Positions 26,326 through 37,950 of a stretch of 64,000 nucleotides of DNA are shown piece after piece. The stretch lies in contig CM036240.1 of assembly GCA_020698575.1 (NCBI GenBank), forward strand, positions 20,082,211 to 20,146,210. The letters run 5' to 3'. Numbering within the stretch: position 1 is the first letter of the stretch; each line of letters opens with the position of its first letter. The notes beneath the pieces are model-generated. The model ran no database searches, was not told the DNA's origin, and saw nothing but the letters and a program-made list of their open reading frames with translations. The stretch comes from Bostrychus sinensis (Eukaryota > Chordata > Actinopteri > Gobiiformes > Eleotridae). The translations under genes were made by a program, and so were the position numbers.

Positions 26326-27608
26326 TTTTTTCCTTTATTTAAATCCTTTCTTAAATACCATGAGAGATATTTGCACAGTAGTGTAGGCTCTATAACTCAA
26401 TACAAATTTTAAAGTGCTTCAAATTTGCACAAGTGTATAAATATATTTTAATTAATCTTTTAGTAAAAACATTCTTGTACACAGACAGAAAGATACTTTG
26501 TCTCTTTACTGCCCTCAAACAAAGTCCAAACCTGGGGCAAGAACTTAACAGACACACAAAAAGAAGTCCCCTACAATAACATGCATCTGTATAACTTTAA
26601 CTTTAAGTGTTTGATATGTGATAGAGTTTATAAGTTACATCTTTCTTCAAATATTTTCCAATCTTCAAATGTACAGCTGTTAAAGGTTGAACTTTTTTTC
26701 ACTTTTGGTGCAACTCTACCACACAAAGAGTTGTTTGATCTGTGAAATCCGATCAGTATTTCTAGCATTGTCTCCTGTTTCTACAGTGGCATCTTAAAGG
26801 TCAGGAGTGAAAGGCCATTTGATAACTACAGAACAACCTTTTGCCTTTATTACACTGCCTTTCATCTCCTTTCCTGCCGAGGTTAAAACAAAGCACGGCA
26901 TCCTTTTGAAAAAGAAAGGATAAAATGGATTGCACTGGAGCCTCAAGACTTTTTAAGTCGCCAAGGGAAGTCTCGGCATCCAGCGTACAAGGCAAATTCT
27001 AGCGGGATATGTTTGAGATGAATCTTTGCCAGCACAATTAGCATATGTCCTCTCAACCTTCTGCCAAACCTCTCGATGAGACCCTGAAATTGTATCGAGA
27101 TATTATTACCGCTCAAAAGGGCAGCACGCAAAACATCTAAAGCACGCCCGCACACAGTTCTACAGGTGCACACACAATCACCGCTCAATGACACCCACTT
27201 TGCTCTGAATATTTCCTTTCTTTTTAATGGTAACCTTGGGAGATGGGCAGCTCACACTTAACAGCCACTAGTCTGGAGAAAAATGTTTTTGATATGCTTG
27301 TGTCATTTAATCATCCACATTGTCATGAGGCTGCGCGGGACAATTTTGCAGGATATTAACTCCCAACTAAAACCCTGGCTTGTATCATTTGTGGGGCCAG
27401 TCAAGCAGGAGTCCCAGGAGGAGCAGACACTTCCGCCTCGCATTCATAGTAATGTAAGGTTGACTGGGTATGCACATACACCTACCTACCCGGACGTCCT
27501 AATACAGCTTCAAGGCAAGCAGAACCAAGCATAAGGAGCTAAATAAATCAGCAACAACTGTTAAACTTTTTGTGATTTTAAAAACAATAATCCAGTCAAT
27601 AATACTAT
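26326..27608. other. Intronic sequence, no gene seen
   Basis: No repeat or coding frame recognised. The part from 26780 to 27250 is higher in complexity than its neighbours. Confidence 0.5.
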
Positions 27609-27722
27609 CAGAGGTGTAAAGTAACTACCGTAGATACTTTTAGTTAAGTAATTGACTTATGTGCATTTTTGAGAAATCTATGTACTTTTTGAGTAATTTT
27701 TTGTCTCTAAATGATTAAAAGT

Positions 27723-28797
27723 ATTTTTTGATCTTGGCAGTATAGTATATCGGGCCGATTTTAACATTTTTTACACAATTAGTCATCGGCTGATTCTTAC
27801 ATGTCTTTGCCGTTTTTCGGTCAGGCACATGTCTGGGCAACCATGTGACTGGACCCCAGCTATCCCGTCTTCGGTTGATGAAATAGAGGTGCAGGTGACA
27901 CAGAATATGATCCTGTGTCACAAATGTATTCATCACTTCATCAGAGGCCACTGTGGCAGCGTGAGATTTGGCCTTAAGATGCTTTGGGAAGTCCTGAGAA
28001 GCCAGCTCAATGTGTCCCCAGCCATCTTTTACCAGTTTGGGCTCTTACTCTGCAGTTCATAGGGAACATAAAATCGCATTTTCTCGGTCTGAAAAACTCA
28101 AAACAACAATAAAAAGATTTAGCTAATTTCTCTGGCATAGAACCTCATTGAACAAAAAATCTAAATTTTTGTAGCTCTCCCCAAGCTCTACTTGCACAGC
28201 AAGTTTGATTGAGGATGCCTTATTGGTTTTCTCAAAAAAACTGATGTTTAACTGTTCTCATTGTCAATTTATTAGAGACTGGCAGCCCTGCAACAAATCT
28301 GTGAAATTTGGACTTAAGATGTTTTGGGAAGTCCTGTGAAGCCAGCTCAGCGACCCCAACCATCTTTTATCAGTTTGGACACCTTGCACTGCACTGCAGT
28401 TAATAGGAAACATCCAGAATTACTATATCTCGGCATGAAAAGTTAAAAAAGAGCAATAAAAATACTTTGCTAATTTCTCTGGCATAGAAACGCTAACAAA
28501 AAATCCAAATGCATTTTGTAGCTTTCCCCAAGCTCTACTTGCACAGCAAGTTTGATTGAGATTTCCTTAATGGTTTTCCTAAAAAAACGTATCTTTAACT
28601 GTTCTCACTGTCACATTTGTATCAGTTTTAATAAGTCTTACTAAAACAAATGGCTATATTATATTAATTTATTTCATAAAAGGAAATTGGCCCTGCATAT
28701 TGGACCAAAAATTCAGCAGTGTTTTTCACACATCAGCTGCTCTGAATTTTTTAAATCAGTATTGGCATCAGCCAAAGAAAAACCCATATCAGTCGAC
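27723..28797. mobile_element. Nested DNA transposon remnant with internal tandem duplication
   Basis: The left end holds ATATCGGGCCGATTTTAACA. The right end holds CCCATATCAGTCGACCCCTA. These words recur in fish non-autonomous DNA elements. The interior carries a roughly 341-base tandem duplication and no transposase frame. Exact termini are uncertain. Confidence 0.55.
27960..28615 (+). repeat. 341-base tandem duplication (two copies)
   Basis: Copy 1 (27960-28267) and copy 2 (28301-28615) share CTTAAGATG, TTTGGGAAGTCCTG, GAAGCCAGCTCA, GCTAATTTCTCTGGCATAGA, CCCCAAGCTCTACTTGCACA and TTTAACTGTTCTCA in order, with scattered substitutions and short indels. Confidence 0.85.
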
Positions 28798-30084
28798 CCC
28801 TAGTAGTAATAGCATGTACAATAGTAGTAGTAATAGTAGTGCTAGGAGTAGCAAGTACTGGTGCAAGTAGAAGCAGTAATTAGTCTGTACTTAAGAACCC
28901 TTTATATGCAATACTTTTTGCTTCTAATAACAAATTTGTTGATGTCTTCTACTTAAGTAATGTTTTTTGCAGTAACAGTACAGTTACTTCAGTACAGATT
29001 TGCAGTACTTCTTGCAGTACTTCTTCCATTCTTCTGTACAAAAGTATAAAGACATTTATATTTTAAGCAAAATTACTTCTTTTTTTTAAAGAGACTGAAG
29101 AGCATTTGGAAAAATGTCACTTCAACTTGATCCATTTGGACAGCTCACATTGCTTAATAGTGTAGGAAATTCACTCTTTTCCCTACATAGCCCTTGATGT
29201 GATTCTATGCAAAATATATGAATCCATTACTTGGAAAACGCACCACTTTTCAATAGTTGAAATGGGATAAAGTGTCTCATCGCAGGGAGGGATCTCAATT
29301 CTTTACCGCTAAGCTTCACATAGACAGACAATGTGAAAGACAGCAAAGGCAACTGATGAAAACCATTTTTGTTCTTTTACAAAGAACTAGGTCACCCTCT
29401 CATAATTGTCAATCATGCAATAAATCTCTGTGTGGCACAAATGAATAAGGCATTGGAAATGAGACAAAGCTTATTGGCATGCTATGTCAGCTTGACTCAA
29501 TTCATCCTTTTCACACAAGACCATTCACATGTGAAAGTTGTGCGAGACTGTCTCTCTCTGTCTCTCTTTCTCTTTTGCACTCTTCCTCTCCTCCTCTCTC
29601 CTAACACTAATATGTAAGCCACACATTGTTGATAAATGTAGACAGATGATTTGAGCAAATGGTCACTTTATTCTCCCCAATGTGATTTTGCTACCAACAC
29701 AAGTAGCAAACAAGTATGTGATTGCATAGAGGGGGTTAATTATTTTAACTGTGAGTGTTTGAAATATGCAGCTAATAGACGGGTAGGACCTTGTGTAAAG
29801 TAATAAAGGATTCAGCAACAACAGATAAACTATTTGCGATTCCACAAACAAAGCAAAATTCCAGTCATTTTAAAATAGTACTGTGCACAAGTTTTGTGAG
29901 CTGTGAAAAATGCTGTTAACTAAGTGCTGTAATAAATAGCCAATTTTATCTTCTTTTTTTATGAACATTTCAGAAAAGGTCAGTAATATACTAAGAAAAA
30001 AATATGTTGATGCTGACTTTACTCAATAAAAGAACTAATTGTTAGTTTTAGTTGATTCCTCTGCAATTTGAGATATATAAGTTT

Positions 30085-30240
30085 TGTTACTAAATGGAAG
30101 GAGCATTTATACCTGAACTAGAAAATTTTATAGGTTGCATCCAGGTCTGGGCACAATAACTTTACTAATTACGAGATAGGAGTACCGTCTTGGCAGAGGT
30201 CTACACTCTCCAAGTGCTTTTGATTTTTCTTTTCTGCAGT
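30085..30240 (+). mobile_element. SINE-type repeat (TGGCAGAGGTCTAC tail), second copy
   Basis: GGAGCATTTATACC, CCAGGTCTGGGCACAATAAC and TGGCAGAGGTCTACACTCTC align with 26150-26325 in the same order and spacing. Confidence 0.6.
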
Positions 30241-31539
30241 TTTGTGTATTTTTGTACATTGATACATCTTTCTTTGCTCATAGCCTTACTTCTTACTTTC
30301 TCAATGAGATTTTGTTACCAACACAAACAACAACACACATTACTGCAAAGAAGTTAATGTGATTACTTTTGATTTCTTCACAAGTTGCAGTCTCTTCCCT
30401 ACTCTCTACGTTGAGTTGAGAGCACTGGCTTGACACAGCACTATACAGCTCCATCCGCCGAGCTTTGTGTCACGTCTCTCGAGGGCCACACTGTCACTCT
30501 TTAAGAGGAGGGTAATAATAGCCAGGCGCCACAGCAAGTGGTGGCACAGGCGATTTTAAAGAAACATCAGGGAGACGCTGACATTTGAGTCTACGGAGGA
30601 GGAGGAGGAGGAGAGAGAGAGAGAAGCCCAAGTGCAACCAATAAAGAGTCCAGATCTACCTACCCACCACTGATAGTCTCGCTTTGGCTTAGTGACAGAG
30701 GGACACCAGCAGAGAGAGATGTCAGAGTTAGATGAAAATGTGTTGACCTGCTGTTATTGATACCAGGCTCATAACCTCTACAGGTGTGCAGTGTCGTCAA
30801 GAAGAGGCTCGGGGTGTGGCCAGATCTCCATGGAGAGCAGCCAGAACTGCAGAGCTTATCATTTTACAGCAGTCCAAAATGCTGACAAGTAGGATGATTA
30901 TGTTTGGGAGACTGTAATACTGTGAATAGCAAATGAAATATTAATCCAGAATCACTTTAATTAGCAAATAAAGTATTTTGTTTGACTTTGAACTATTTCT
31001 CCCAAAGAACTAATTTTAGACAGCTATAGAAATGACCTAAGGATAATTTAAGAGAGTTTTGATTGAGTGGAATTGGCAGACATGGGACTTTTTCTATCAC
31101 TTGAAAGACAGATGTAGAACAATGTGCCAATCAGGTTTTAACGCCTCAAACAAAATCTACAGCTATGACCTCAAAATGTAATGCAAGACTAAACTTACTT
31201 CATCACACTGGAAGAGGTGCAACAAACTCATCATGTCTATATACATACGGCTTTACTTTTTCTTGTTTTTCCTTTTTTTTTTCAGGATGTATTGGCTGCT
31301 TTGAAGTGAGCTAATGTGCAGCTAGTTTCAAGTGTCATTAGCTCGGGGCCTTTTTCAGCTAGCGCCAGGTAAAGATTAGATAGCAATCAGATAGTGTTGG
31401 AGGTACTGAAGCTGTTCCTGAAGCTAACAACAGAAGCTGAGAGAACAGAGATCTGTGCAGTTTCCTTAAAGGTTTCTTCTGAGGTGTACTAAATAAAATA
31501 TTGTGTTTAAATAAATACATAAAACTTCTATTGGTCCAT
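30241..31539. other. Intronic sequence, no gene seen
   Basis: A (GGA)n(GA)n tract at 30595-30624 is the only repeat recognised. The remainder is non-coding. Confidence 0.55.
30595..30624. repeat. (GGA)n(GA)n compound microsatellite
   Basis: Six GGA units pass directly into six GA units. Confidence 0.9.
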
Positions 31540-31665
31540 TTTGGTGGCTCCCATGATAGAGCGCATAGCATGTACATGTCCTGTCTTTTGCACTATTACA
31601 TCACTTTCCCTAATTTCCTGTCTGTCTCTATCAAATAAAGGCAAAATAACCAGAAAAGTAATTTA
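31540..31665 (+). mobile_element. tRNA-type SINE, degenerate
   Basis: GTGGCTCCCATGATAGAGCG resembles a worn A-box head. TTTCCTGTCTGTCTCTATC and AAATAAAGGCAAAAT match the 3' tail of the copy at 12125-12290. Confidence 0.65.
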
Positions 31666-32204
31666 AAAAATGTTTAAAAAGAAGTGCTATCAGAACTATA
31701 ATAAAAAAAATTCTATTAGTTTTTATTAGGGAGGAATATACTGCAACTGAATATGGTGGAAGCCTTTAAAGTTGGAATGCGAACGCTTTGCCCAAATTCC
31801 AAAAGTACTTTTTTATTAGTTAACATTGCTTTCTTAATATACTGCCATTATTAAGGAGGAGTCTTTTTGTATTGAGTGGAGAGCTCTGAAAACATTGACA
31901 CTGAAGGAATAACATCTGCATGTTTACTCAGGAGAAGATCCATCCCGATAGCTTCAGCGCAAAATGAAGTGGGAGCGAAAAAAACAAGTGGAGGAAATTT
32001 GTGGAATCCCATCTGAGATTGCTTCCCTGATGGATTCCTTTTCCTGTCAGCTCAGACGAGAAATGAAGCCGGGGAAAATTAACTCCTGATACAGCTACGC
32101 CGAATTAGACAGAGAGAGGGGGAGCATCAGAAAAAAAACTACACACTTTTTAAGGATTCCAGCCTTGTCATTTTCAATTTTCTGCTCTTTGGACATGCTT
32201 GTAT

Positions 32205-32700
32205 TCAGATTCCCCAACATCTATTCGCCATATCAATCCTAATTAGACAATCTGGGCCCACGAAGGATGAGAGCTGGCTTATTTGCATAATTTAATCATA
32301 AATACTCAGTGATACATATTTCCAAATGCATTTGTACAATTATCTTTTCATCCTTGGGGCAAAAGTATTAATATGATTAGGCAATAATTCTTTAAAAAAG
32401 AGGGGAAAATAGGAAACCAGCAAGTGTGCACTCTTTTTTTTTAAACTCCAGCTTTGGGCTATATGAAAAATTAATTAATTTCTGGGGAAAATCAATTTCT
32501 ATATGTGACCATATTAGACAGAAGCAGTGAAGGGCCTGCATTCCTTCTCCAATCAGGAAATCTCATCTGCTCCCGCTAACTTCTGTCAGTAGCATTTAAC
32601 ATCGTGATACAAGTGTCAGTGACTCGCACCATGCTCCCTAAATGTGCTGTAATGTGAACGAGTTGGTGAGTAAAGACAAGCCGGCATTGACTGGGAACAA
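32205..32700. promoter_or_regulatory. Candidate conserved non-coding element with POU octamer
   Basis: CCTAATTAGACAATC is followed by the octamer ATTTGCAT at 32281-32288, in CTTATTTGCATAATTTAATC, then GATTAGGCAATAATTC and AAATTAATTAATTTC. The stretch is free of recognisable repeats and has no coding frame. Confidence 0.38.
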
Positions 32701-33959
32701 GAGGGGAAGAAAAATCAGACTGACCTGAAATCTATTGCTGCCCTGTCAGGTAATTAAGTGTAAAACATCAGGTACAAGCAGAGTGAAGGGATCTGCTTTA
32801 ATATGCCAGATATGTCATATTGACACATGCTCAACAGCTTTAGTCTGTTGTCCATAAAAATAGACGGCTAATACCTCTTTTATGGCTGATTAAAATAGGT
32901 CACTCGACTAGACAGATCACTGTGGAAACTTGGTTTAAACCACTTCACTCTGCAGTGGAATTAATTGGTAATTTTATTGCTGATCCAGTAAAGGCATGCA
33001 AATAAGATAGGAGCTTGGACAACTAATGCATCCAACAGGCAAATTAACAATACAGGCTTCTTTGCCATGCAAAGAGCCTCTAAATCCACAAATGACAGGG
33101 TCAAACAAAGCCTCTTTAACAAGTGAAATCTGTGGTCCGTCAGCCTTGGCTCAGCTTGATTGCAGGCAACAAAAACATACTTGCTATCATCTTAAAAGAA
33201 ATGAAGAAAATTAATGTTGCTTTTGTTAACCAAAGTGCAAGGATTTTTACTGAAAAATGTTTTAATTTGCACTTGTTCCAACTGAATGAATGTCAAGCAA
33301 CCAGCTATTCTGATTTTCAAGGAGACTATTTGTTTATGAAAAAACACCTTGCTGCCATCTGCCAACTGCACAGTTGACTTGAGCACTCGTACTGTACCTA
33401 ATCAAATTTGGCACAGCCCCACTGGTGGATAAAAAATATTTAAAAAAAAAAATTTTTTTCTTGATTTTTTTTTTTATCTGCAAATAAACACCAAATGCCA
33501 AACCTAATTTGACTTTCAAGAAACTACTTGAATCAATTTGGATTTTAAACAGCTTTGTATACCATTATCTCTGTTTTTCTCTCTCATTCTTTCCCTCTCT
33601 CTAATCAGGCATCTGTCACTCTGTTTTTGAAGTTATTATCGCCCGAGCTCCCTCTTGGATGTGGTTGCTGGGTGACGGGTATCTTAGCACCCACTCTAAC
33701 TGGGAATGATTTGAATGGAATCCAGAAATCTCCCCTGAGTACCTGTAAACACATCCGTGCCTTGTAGAAAACAAATATATTATAAGAGAGCTCAGCGGAG
33801 GAAAGGAAGCAGAGAGACAAGCTGGCACCCTCTGTGGCAGCTCACACTGAGCGCTAAACAAAACAATTACCGTCATTTGCAAATATGTGTGTTTAGGCAT
33901 AAACACTCTGGAAATAGGAACAAGAGAGGTGATATCTCTCATAACACTCGCTGTCATCT

Positions 33960-34500
33960 CACTATCAATTAGATATATTTGTTAAAGCTAAAGTCACTTC
34001 AGCGTGACCCAGCACTTGTAACATTTCACAGATATGTTTGAGCGAAACAAGACGGGAAAATCTATTTAAGAAGGGCATGTAAGTGAAAAGCCGTCCCATT
34101 CCCAGCGGTGGGACATTGTCTGGGGCGTACGGTTAACCTTCAGGGGTAGACAATGATTGTCAATTAACTGCTGCATTTCTGAGCCCCAGCGTCAAACTGC
34201 CTGCCTCCAAACACAAAAGCAGACCAATGAGAGATATGCGATATCTGTGCACCGCCCCTCGTGTTATAATAACCTTTCAGAGAGTTCAAGTGTCACGCAG
34301 CAATAAGAACCTTTTCCATCCCACCGCAGGGAAAATGAAAAGGAAAACAAGTAGCTGGAACAGAGGGGGCTCCTGGAGGGCTCCTACAGGGGCCACGGTC
34401 ATAATGTAGGGGGAGATTACTGAACCTGCATCGGGGCGGGAGCAAGAGAACGCTGCTAATCTGACACAAGAGTGCTTGAGAAAATGAAGGGCTTGAAAAT
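33960..34500. promoter_or_regulatory. Candidate conserved non-coding block near the promoter
   Basis: About 3 kb downstream of exon 1 lies a repeat-free, higher-complexity block with GACAATGATTGTCAATTAAC, a near-palindromic Sox-type pair (ACAAT/ATTGT) next to a homeodomain-type site. No gene is visible. Confidence 0.3.
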
Positions 34501-37008
34501 TACTACATTAGAAGTATGTTTATAATAATCACCATTACTTGCTGCATTAGAGAAATCAAACACTTTTTAAATTTCTGATTCCTCAGCAAAAATGTGCGTT
34601 AATATTCTGGAAAAGTCCCTTTATGCATTGTAAAATTGTTATGTTGATGTAGGGAATTTGGTCGGCATTTGTTTGTGTCCACATAAAAAGTAAAACAGCG
34701 GGACGCAGCGGTGCTCTGTGATGCTATTCACATTCACACTGTGTGCAAAATGAGAGGACTGTTTTAACACAATAGACCATGGGAGGGGAAAAACAGCACG
34801 TGAAATAGTACGACCCATTGTACAGCAGTATTATTCACTTCATTGTTGCCATCGGGCCACTGTATAAAAAAAAATAGTGACATTGTGGTAATAGGGCGAG
34901 ATGAAAAGCTCAAGTATCTCTGGCAGCGGGCTGTTGTTTTGTAACCTGAGCAGGTCAACCTGTGATACTTTTTATCTGCCAGAACTTAGTACAAACAAAA
35001 CACACTTTACAATATATGTGGCAAGTTGTTTTCACCTATAGGGCGACCCGTGTCCTGTTTACTCAGCACACCTTATTTTGTCAACAGCAATTCAATGACA
35101 GACACTGTAAAAGCACAAACATCCCAGCAAATAAAATCAACTCTTTTTAAGTAACAGACGCCTTTTATCTAGCGGATGCCTTTCTGTTCCATGATGTAAT
35201 TCTCCAAATGGGGCAGGCAGGCGGGCAGGCCCAGGTCTGAGTGATTGATTTCAGCCAAGCATCGGGAGAAACCTGGCTGCTTTCAGAGACAATTACAGTC
35301 CTGTCCATGTGCCCGTAATAGCCTAGCACTTTAGCGTCATTAAAGCGACGCGAGGCACTGCATTATCCTTTAACCCCATCGCCGGCCATCCCTCCATTGA
35401 CAACCCCGAGAGTTCAAGCGCATACTTTGTCACCTGCAGCCCCTCGCGAAGCCACGGGACTTTGGGAGGAGAGGAGTAGCGTGTATGGATGGTCCGCTCT
35501 GTATGGACATGTGGGGGTCAGCTCCCTGGATGCTTTATGTAAATTATGCCTAAGCACCTACTTGTATGGGTGAAATGTGAACTAAAGTGCTACTGTTAGA
35601 AATAGCTGCAGCAAAGTTTCAGTATTGTGAGTGTTTTGCTGAAATTAACAAGAAAAATAGAAGAGATAAGACTTGGTTCATTAGCTAACGTTATTTAAAA
35701 AGAAAATAAAACGTCATCATATAGCATAATATTAGCCCTATCTAGACTAGGATTTCATGAAAACAATGTAATGTTAAAATAGTTTAGGTGACAATCTCAT
35801 CTAAATTATATGTTAACACTAAAATTGGCTGATTGACTGGCAGTGTATAATGTAAAAAAAATAAATCAAACACTGAATTTAACCAAGATTTTTTTCGTCA
35901 AGGCTACTTTGATAGTGAGTACTCCAAAGTGACGGTTTATTACTATTCCCTACTGAAATGAGCTTTTCCATCATATTTGCATTTCCAGCTCATTTTGCGA
36001 CTGGCAGATCAATAGGGAATCAATCATGTTGTCAGGTAAAGATGGTAAATTTGACCAGGCTGAACCATCCAGTGAGACTGAGTGATACATCATAGCTGTG
36101 AGCAACAGGACAGTAAAAATGCCCTTTAATCAAATATTGATCCTATAGGCTTAAATCACACAATAATTCAACTCATAAAACTAAATATATTTCATTTGGT
36201 AATGTGGAGTAATGCACTCATTTAGTAATGGCTTGCTGGTATATTCATGTTACAGTTTTATGTAGTTCAAAATATTATGGCTGTCAAGGTATAATGAACT
36301 TGTGTAAAACAATAAAAATAGAAAAAAATAAAAAAGTTCTAACACTTTTCCTTGTGGGCATGAGAATTCTCTGTTATAAAAGTTATGATTTTCAAGTCAC
36401 AAATTTGACACTAAATTCTCTTTACATTTTTAATTAAGTTTTGTCATTATTGCTTTCTCATTAGTAAAAAAAAAAAAAAAAGCTAATTGAATAATAATTT
36501 GTTTACATGTGGCACCTGTGGTAAGGTTTCAAAAGGCCTAAACATTTGAACAGACCGCTGCTAAATTAAATAGGGATCAAACTGTTTATTTTATTCTATA
36601 ATTTATTGTGAAAATTAGCCAAGCTGTTCGTACATATTGCTGTGGCAGCATGGCATCTGAAGTTTATTCAAGACAAGTGTGGAAGGGACTACATTATCGA
36701 TTCATTTGTTCTTAAGAAGACAGGCGATCCATCATGATGGCACAGCTTTGCCCTGCACGTGTTAAAAAACTTTCGCTCAACTTTTTTTCCTTTTCCCTCC
36801 AGCGGCGACGCGCGTCTTTCCTCCCTCTTATTCAGCATTTAACCACCGGCATGGGCTTTGGCACACGCTCTACAACTGATGTGATCACGCAGGAGTCAAT
36901 TATTACAAGTGTTAAGCGCTAACATTAAGCTTTGTTTGGTGTAAAGAGAAAATGTCTCCCCCCTTCTCGCGTCTTTACGCACTAGACATACCCATCATCC
37001 CCACATCC
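34501..37008. other. Intron 1 start, no gene seen
   Basis: Almost free of recognisable mobile elements. It has a POU octamer at 35975-35982, a GGCAGGC run at 35212-35231 and a poly-A run near 36466-36481. The first 350 bases of the intron are GC-richer, merging with the exon. Confidence 0.55.
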
Positions 37009-37017
37009 ACTGACCTT
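37009..37017 (-). other. Splice donor of dach1 exon 1
   Basis: On the minus strand the exon ends GCAAG and the intron begins GTCAGT, a strong donor. It falls after the second base of codon 185 (phase 2), right after the CTNA residues where the DACH1 exon 1 homology stops. Reading on into the intron adds about a dozen unrelated residues before a stop near 36975, so intron retention would truncate the protein just after the DNA-binding fold. Confidence 0.9.
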
Positions 37018-37568
37018 GCGTTTGTGCAGTCATTGTAGAGCGTCTCGAAGTCCTTTCTGGAGATGAGTTTGCAGCGGTTCACGCCGGGCTGGATGGCGCC
37101 GAGTCCTCTGAGGATGCGGACCTGCTCCACGTTGCACACGACCGGCGTGATCTCGAGCCGTTTGAGCTTGGTGTATACGGTGTGCAGTCCGCCGACCAGG
37201 TGCTTGAGGAACAAGTCGAAAGCTTGTGGCAGGCAGATGAGCTCACAGCCGTCTACGGTGAAAGAAGCCACTTTGGCACCGCGTAACTCGACCATCTTGC
37301 ACTCGTTGTTCTGCGGTATGTTTTCAACTGGGGACGGCGTGGAGTAGACTGGTTTGTTCGGATTGGGGATACCAGGGCTGCTCGTGGACAGGAGCTCCGA
37401 GCGGAAGAGATTCTGAGCCGCGGCTCCTGATGACGGCGGGGGAGCGACGAGAGATGGAGACGGGGACGAAGTTGTCGACGGCGGAGACGTGGTCACGGAT
37501 GGAGTGGAGATCGAAGGCGGCGGTGGGACCAGAGGAGTCGGTGGGATGAGAGCAGCCGGCACGGCCAT
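37015..37568 (-). CDS. dach1: Dachshund homolog 1, first coding exon (partial CDS)
   Basis: This exon encodes the N-terminal 184 residues, plus two bases of codon 185, of a nuclear transcription co-regulator of the Ski/Sno/Dac family. The family acts with SIX and EYA proteins in eye, limb, muscle and neural development. Residues 1-10 read MAVPAALIPP, as in vertebrate DACH1. Residues 11-88 are a Pro/Ser/Thr-rich low-complexity linker. Residues 89-184 form the DachBox-N DNA-binding fold, with KVASFTVDGCELICLPQAF and ending FETLYNDCTNA. Residues VELRGAKV, RLEITPVV and NVEQV favour DACH1 over DACH2. The ATG at 37568 has a good context (A at -3, G at +4). An in-frame GTG two codons upstream is not a likely start. 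The linker is much shorter than in human DACH1, lacking the long Gly and Ser runs. Teleosts keep two dach1 ohnologues, and this exon alone does not say which one this is. The rest of the gene lies beyond position 1. Confidence 0.95.
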
Positions 37569-37950
37569 GGTCACCTACAGGAGGGAGACGAGAGGACAAG
37601 CCGAAGTTCAAAGTAGAAAAGCCAGCCTGAAGAGACACCCCTGAATAAAAGAATCCACCAGAGTTTAGTTCCTCACATAAAGTTAGGAAGTAAAAAGAAA
37701 GAAAGAAAGGCGTGCTGAGTGAGTTTTTTTTTCTCTCTTTTTTTCTTTTTCAGAGGGAGGGGGGGGCTCTCAGCGACGGGACAATGATCAAAGATAGGGG
37801 GAGGAATGACAGGAGGAAAATGAGCTGAAAAGTGCAGCTCCGCTCTGTGGATGAGTTGTTGTTGTCACACGGTACAGAGAGGGCGGAGCTACGGGGACAC
37901 TCCGAGCGCTTTGAAGAACACGCTGCTCTTTGCTCTGGCTCCGGTTTGGG
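37569..37950 (-). promoter_or_regulatory. dach1: dach1 5' UTR and proximal promoter zone
   Basis: This is the sequence directly upstream of the start codon on the minus strand. CpG density is high through the exon and falls off across this block, as expected for a CpG-island promoter of a developmental regulator. A GC box (GGGCGGAGC on the plus strand) lies at 37881-37889. A purine-rich tract on the minus strand (T/C-rich on the plus strand) covers 37726-37752, with a short GAAA repeat at 37696-37709. No convincing TATA box was seen, and the transcription start cannot be fixed from sequence alone. A polypyrimidine run ending in TAG lies directly before the start codon and could be a splice acceptor, which would move the promoter further upstream. 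Confidence 0.55.

Larger units (their letters stand above)
27609..29070. mobile_element. TAG-repeat element interrupted by a nested transposon
   Basis: The head (CAGAGGTGTAAAGTAACTAC, 27609-27722) and the tail with its TAG-rich tract (28798-29070) belong to one element. It is split by an inserted element at about 27723-28797. The tail shows GTACTTAAG and AGTTACTTCAGTACAG words typical of the family. Confidence 0.6.
1..37014 (-). other. dach1: dach1 intron 1 (5' part, incomplete)
   Basis: Everything downstream of the exon 1 donor on the minus strand, to the window edge, is intron 1. No open reading frame on either strand resembles DACH1 exon 2, which should carry an SSRPGRPPKRTQ-like segment, or any other known protein. 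All longer open frames here are short, low-complexity, or shadows of repeats. Long repeat-poor stretches alternate with transposon clusters. In other vertebrates this intron is very long and holds conserved developmental enhancers, so the absence of exon 2 within 37 kb is expected. Confidence 0.85.

Noticed and set aside
37063..37347. Plus-strand open frame of 94 codons across the dach1 exon
   Set aside because: Shadow of the GC-rich coding exon on the other strand; no similarity to any family.
36975..37574. 199-codon open frame starting at GTG and running past the splice donor
   Set aside because: The real start is the ATG at 37568, matching DACH1, and homology stops at the donor at 37015. 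The extra 13 residues are intronic read-through.
37324..37638. Minus-strand 104-codon frame overlapping the start of dach1
   Set aside because: Opens at a GTG in the 5' UTR and runs in another frame of the coding exon; no ATG and no domain.
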